Shown piece by piece: positions 61,721-64,000 of a stretch of 64,000 bases of DNA. Source of the DNA: Clostridium sp. MCC353. GTDB lineage: Bacteria > Bacillota > Clostridia > Lachnospirales > Lachnospiraceae. The stretch spans positions 54,460 through 118,459 of the forward strand of contig NZ_WQPN01000128.1 in the NCBI RefSeq assembly GCF_018785315.1. The letters are read 5' to 3'. How positions within the stretch are numbered: the first letter of the stretch is position 1; the number at the start of each line of letters is the position of its first letter. The translations under genes were made by a program, and so were the position numbers. The notes under the pieces are model-generated. The model did no database searches. It worked only from the letters and a program-made list of their open reading frames with translations, and was not told where the DNA came from.

Positions 61721-62950
61721 ATGAAAGAGAAAGTCGTATTAGCTTATTCAGGCGGTCTGGATACCACCGCTATTATCCCTTGGTTAAAAGAGCATTTTGA
61801 TTATGAAGTGATCTGCTGCTGTATCGACTGCGGCCAGGGAAATGAACTGGAAGGGCTGGATGAAAGAGCCAAATTGTCAGGAGCTTCCAAATTATACATT
61901 GAAGATCTGGTGGATGATTTCTGCGACAACTACATCATGCCCTGCGTTCAGGCAAATGCCGTTTACGAGAACAAGTATTTACTGGGAACTTCCATGGCAC
62001 GCCCTGCCATCGCTAAAAAGCTGGTGGAAATCGCCCGCAAGGAGGGCGCTTCCGCAATCTGCCACGGCGCTACAGGAAAAGGGAATGACCAGATCCGTTT
62101 CGAACTGGGAATCAAGGCCCTGGCTCCCGACATTAAAATCATCGCTCCATGGCGTATGACAGACGTATGGACCATGCAGTCCCGTGAAGATGAGATCGAA
62201 TACTGCAAACAGCACGGAATCAACCTTCCGTTCTCTGCCGATTCCAGCTACAGCCGTGACCGCAACTTATGGCACATCAGCCACGAAGGTCTGGAACTGG
62301 AGAATCCGGCCAACGAACCCAATTATGATCATTTATTGGTTCTGGGCGTGTCCCCTGAAAAGGCGCCGGATGAAGGCGAATACGTTACCATGACATTTGA
62401 AAAAGGCATTCCGGTAAGCGTGAACGGGGAAAAGATGAAGGTTTCCGATATCATCAAGAAGTTAAATGCCCTGGGCGGCAAACACGGCATCGGCATCGTG
62501 GACATCGTAGAAAACCGTGTGGTGGGAATGAAATCCCGCGGCGTGTATGAAACTCCCGGCGGAACCATTTTGATGGAAGCCCATCAGCAGTTGGAAGAAC
62601 TGGTATTAGACCGGGCTACCATGGATTTGAAAAAGGACATGGGCAATAAATTCGCCCAGATCGTATACGAAGGAAAATGGTTCACTCCTCTGCGCGAGGC
62701 GGTTCAGGCCTTCGTGGAATCCACCCAGCAGTATGTGACAGGCGAAGTGAAATTCAAGCTTTATAAGGGCAACATCATCAAGGCCGGAACCACTTCCCCA
62801 TATTCCCTGTACAGCGAATCCCTGGCGTCCTTCACCACCGGCGATCTGTATGACCATCATGATGCGGACGGATTCATCACGCTGTTCGGACTTCCGTTAA
62901 AGGTCCGCGCGATGAAGATGCAGGAAGTTGAAAAGAATAATAATAAATAA
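61721..62950 (+). CDS. argG: Argininosuccinate synthase
   Basis: The 409-residue enzyme has the ATP pyrophosphatase loop AYSGGLDTT (8-16), CHGATGKGNDQIRFELG, and DSSYSRDRNLWHISHEG. It joins citrulline and aspartate using ATP. It is intact and full length. It is divergent from the argC operon; argH is not in view, as the next gene is an unrelated GH13. A strong ribosome site, AGGAGGATTTAATT, precedes ATG. Confidence 0.98.
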   Translation: MKEKVVLAYSGGLDTTAIIPWLKEHFDYEVICCCIDCGQGNELEGLDERAKLSGASKLYIEDLVDDFCDNYIMPCVQANAVYENKYLLGTSMARPAIAKKLVEIARKEGASAICHGATGKGNDQIRFELGIKALAPDIKIIAPWRMTDVWTMQSREDEIEYCKQHGINLPFSADSSYSRDRNLWHISHEGLELENPANEPNYDHLLVLGVSPEKAPDEGEYVTMTFEKGIPVSVNGEKMKVSDIIKKLNALGGKHGIGIVDIVENRVVGMKSRGVYETPGGTILMEAHQQLEELVLDRATMDLKKDMGNKFAQIVYEGKWFTPLREAVQAFVESTQQYVTGEVKFKLYKGNIIKAGTTSPYSLYSESLASFTTGDLYDHHDADGFITLFGLPLKVRAMKMQEVEKNNNK

Positions 62951-62965
62951 TAAGACAGTATTTAA

Positions 62966-63003
62966 GCCGTTCAATGTGGCAGTATTCCTCCACATTGAAC
63001 GGC
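62966..63003. terminator. Intrinsic terminator after argG (bidirectional)
   Basis: GCCGTTCAATGTGG and CCACATTGAACGGC form a perfect 14-base stem with a 10-base loop, followed by CTTTCATTTT. It lies between convergent argG and the GH13 gene. Confidence 0.92.
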
Positions 63004-63016
63004 CTTTCATTTTCCG

Positions 63017-64000
63017 TCATTCAACCTTTTTCAGCCAATAATATCCATACCCTTCCATGTCCACTTCATAAGCGTTCATTTCAGTACCAGTGATTAAATC
63101 CTGGTAGATTCCATCTTGACCGATCAATGCTTTTTTGTTGTCTCCGCTGAAATTAAACAGCCCAATCAGCCTTTCCCCGTCCATCTCTCTCACCAGGCAG
63201 AGAATTCCCTGATCCCCTGTTTCCAGCGTGGAAGTGGCAGCGGCGGCATGGAAAACCAGCTCCGAACGGCGGATCATTTCCAGACGGCTCAGGCCGTCAA
63301 ACAGTTTCTTCTGCACCGTTCCAGGCTTCTTCGTGTTCTTTTCCAGGTCCCAGGAGAATTTCCCCCTATGCAGATAGCGGGAATCCACAGCCTTTTTTTC
63401 GTCATTTTTGTAGCTGTAATCATTTAGCTGGCCGATCTCGTCCCCGCTGTAGAGAATCGGTATGCCCGACAAGGTGAACATATAGGCGTGGAGCATCAGA
63501 TCCAGGCGGATTCCTCTCTCCTCTCCTTCCTTGTCTCCCTCAGCCAGAGCTTTTTCAATTCCGCACATGGAAGCCGTGGTCCCGCAGAATCTGGCGTCCT
63601 GGGTGACCGGGTCTTCGTTATACAGCTCGCCGCGGCTGAAGCTGCCTGGGAATCTGCCCGTAAAGAAATCATTAATATACCGTTTGTGAGGTATTTCCTC
63701 CATTCCCCACCATTTCAAAGTGTCATAATCCAATCCCCATCCGATATCGTCATGACATCTGAGATAATTCAGAAATACATACTGTTTGGGCAGACCGCTC
63801 AATATATCCATCTGCTTTTTTAAGAGTCTCACATCCCTGGCCGCCACGGAATTCCAGGTCGTTGCCATGGTTGTCACATTATAGAGCATATGGCATTCCG
63901 GTTTTTCCAACGTTCCAAAGTAGGGAACCACCTTTTCCGGCTCCATGACCACCTCGCCCAAAAGCAGCACGCCGGGACAAACGATCTCACCGATGATCCG
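63017..64000 (-). CDS. Amylosucrase-like GH13 enzyme (5' truncated by window end)
   Basis: The open frame continues beyond base 64000 without a start, so only the C-terminal about 327 residues are seen. They include IVCPGVLLLGEVVM, where the Glu fits the GH13 acid/base position, and YLRCHDDIGWGLDYD with the transition-state Asp. LYNVTTMATTWNSVAARD and FTLSGIPILYSGDEIGQLNDYSYKND also fit the amylosucrase/sucrose-active subgroup. It would split or transfer from sucrose or a glucan. The catalytic nucleophile lies outside the window. Confidence 0.88.
   Translation of the reverse strand, partial: RIIGEIVCPGVLLLGEVVMEPEKVVPYFGTLEKPECHMLYNVTTMATTWNSVAARDVRLLKKQMDILSGLPKQYVFLNYLRCHDDIGWGLDYDTLKWWGMEEIPHKRYINDFFTGRFPGSFSRGELYNEDPVTQDARFCGTTASMCGIEKALAEGDKEGEERGIRLDLMLHAYMFTLSGIPILYSGDEIGQLNDYSYKNDEKKAVDSRYLHRGKFSWDLEKNTKKPGTVQKKLFDGLSRLEMIRRSELVFHAAAATSTLETGDQGILCLVREMDGERLIGLFNFSGDNKKALIGQDGIYQDLITGTEMNAYEVDMEGYGYYWLKKVE

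Overview
The window looks like a chromosomal segment of a low-to-medium GC Firmicute of the class Clostridia, most likely a gut Lachnospiraceae member. Pointers are strong GGAGG ribosome sites, DUF1700/PadR, CD3324-family, DUF1062 and DUF6320 proteins, YesM-type kinases paired with AraC-type regulators, family-1 solute-binding lipoproteins and lactose/cellobiose PTS genes. I assign family level only by inference. Most genes are on the minus strand. I recognised no rRNA, tRNA or CRISPR array.

Layout. 1-5000: a GH3 glycosidase, an unrecognised protein, an HPr-like protein without the phosphorylatable histidine, and two very long inverted repeats. 5046-9656: a three-gene sugar-sensing operon (solute-binding lipoprotein, histidine kinase, AraC-type regulator). 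9944-18713: small operons including a PRPP-motif protein, DUF4253, pentapeptide repeat, aromatic acid exporter, PadR/DUF1700 with a repeat-bearing secreted protein, DUF1062, CD3324 and a phosphodiesterase. 18775-22218: an AT-rich island with a PD-(D/E)XK protein, Phd/Doc and PIN toxin-antitoxin genes and a frameshifted membrane gene. Its right part is bounded by a 25-bp direct repeat of the rlmH 3' end, the same kind of site used by staphylococcal SCC elements. 22201-30104: rlmH, a zinc-ribbon LRR membrane protein, an esterase/acyltransferase pair, GNAT, an orphan OmpR-type regulator, ComEA-like protein and a lipoprotein.

30679-41867 is a carbohydrate locus: two ABC permeases, two paralogous solute-binding proteins, a kinase/regulator pair, a GH115 alpha-glucuronidase-like enzyme and a polysaccharide deacetylase, suggesting use of glucuronoxylan fragments. 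42174-48842 carries a DMT transporter, a ROK sugar kinase, FolD, a NUDIX protein, an ABC exporter on the plus strand and FchA. FolD lacks two cyclohydrolase residues, so FchA probably supplies that step. 49077-52805 is a cellobiose-type PTS operon with a 6-phospho-beta-glucosidase. 53127-54244 is a sigma/anti-sigma-like pair, and 54255-56129 the PTS-domain regulator of the licR/BglG type. 56147-61378 is argD-argB-argJ-GNAT-argC, divergent from argG (61721-62950). The window ends inside an amylosucrase-like GH13 gene.

The most unusual layer is non-coding. Three long hairpin elements (about 290-410 bp) share a conserved apical core while their stems differ in sequence but keep pairing. Two further palindrome families (one with GTTACTGTTCA-like ends, one with an AAGGCATTTTCGAAAATGCC core) are scattered through gene ends, operon gaps and a leader.
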